This document shows, piece by piece, positions 7,244 to 7,357 of a stretch of DNA of 7,357 bases; position 1 is the stretch's first letter, and each line of letters opens with the position of its first letter. This DNA comes from an uncultured Deferribacteraceae bacterium (GTDB lineage: Bacteria > Chrysiogenota > Deferribacteres > Deferribacterales > Mucispirillaceae): positions 1-7,357 of the forward strand of contig CAMQYB010000090.1 of assembly GCA_947039055.1 (NCBI GenBank), read 5' to 3'. The notes below the pieces were generated by a model. It was not told the origin of the DNA. It did no database searches and saw only the letters and a list, made by a program, of their open reading frames with translations. A program made the translations under genes and the position numbers.

Positions 7244-7357
7244 TCAACTTTTAGAGTTTGATAGTAGCAAGCAGTACCTATATTTTTTAATTACGTTATT
7301 ACTTGTTCATCAACTTTTGTAGTAGTGAAAAATAGATCTATAAATTATAATTACGTT
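7244..7357. repeat. Two imperfect direct repeat units after the last gene
   Basis: In the non-coding tail the order TCAACTTTT, TAGTAG, TAATTACGTT occurs twice: TCAACTTTT at 7244-7252 and 7310-7318, TAGTAG shortly after each, and TAATTACGTT at 7288-7297 and 7348-7357. The units are about 54 and 48 nt, so the internal spacing differs. Three short matches in the same order suggest a diverged tandem duplication that may continue beyond the window. No coding frame, tRNA or convincing terminator was seen here. Confidence 0.4.

Noticed and set aside
7220..7256. Possible terminator hairpins after the cyclase gene (ACAGT/ACTGT, then CTCT/AGAG)
   Set aside because: The stems are only 5 and 4 bp, with loops of 9 and 8 nt, little GC and no T-tract following, so intrinsic termination is not supported.
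7253..7262. AGAGTTTGAT, identical to the start of the universal 16S rRNA 5' motif
   Set aside because: The match stops after 10 bases; the sequence that follows (AGTAGCAAG) is not the expected CCTGGCTCAG, and no other rRNA sequence is present.
1..7357. Mobile element, CRISPR array or tRNA gene
   Set aside because: No transposase or integrase motifs, no regularly spaced repeat-spacer pattern and no tRNA cloverleaf were seen on either strand.

Overview
The window is AT-rich bacterial DNA (by eye roughly 30% GC). Genes are tightly packed, Arg is mostly AGA, and TGA is not used as a sense codon in any of the genes read. The gene families are widespread, so the phylum cannot be fixed from the sequence. 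A low-GC Gram-negative lineage such as Deferribacterota or Campylobacterota is possible, and a low-GC Firmicute is not excluded.

Layout: positions 1-606 hold the 5' part of a leftward gene for an unrecognised acidic protein that runs off the window edge. Positions 607-833 form a 227-nt divergent control region. It contains a 6-bp inverted repeat over a possible leftward promoter, an exact 12-bp direct repeat (two copies, start to start 32 bp), and a possible rightward promoter. Positions 834-7215 hold four rightward genes with gaps of 29, -8 and 43 nt: an intact Ppx/GppA phosphatase with a C-terminal HD domain, a second Ppx/GppA homologue of identical length that has lost key catalytic residues, polyphosphate kinase 1 with its active-site residues intact, and a diguanylate cyclase with degenerate receiver-like and PAS-like regions before an intact GGDEF domain. 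The last 142 nt are non-coding and contain partial direct repeats.

How the genes may work together: PPK1 polymerises ATP gamma-phosphate into polyphosphate, and the first Ppx can degrade polyphosphate (or pppGpp). The second Ppx looks like a pseudoenzyme, perhaps a regulator or binding partner. The cyclase adds c-di-GMP output to the same cluster. The locus therefore looks like a polyphosphate metabolism operon with a linked second-messenger gene. The most unusual elements are the tandem Ppx pseudoenzyme and the cyclase's receiver-like domain without a phosphorylation site.
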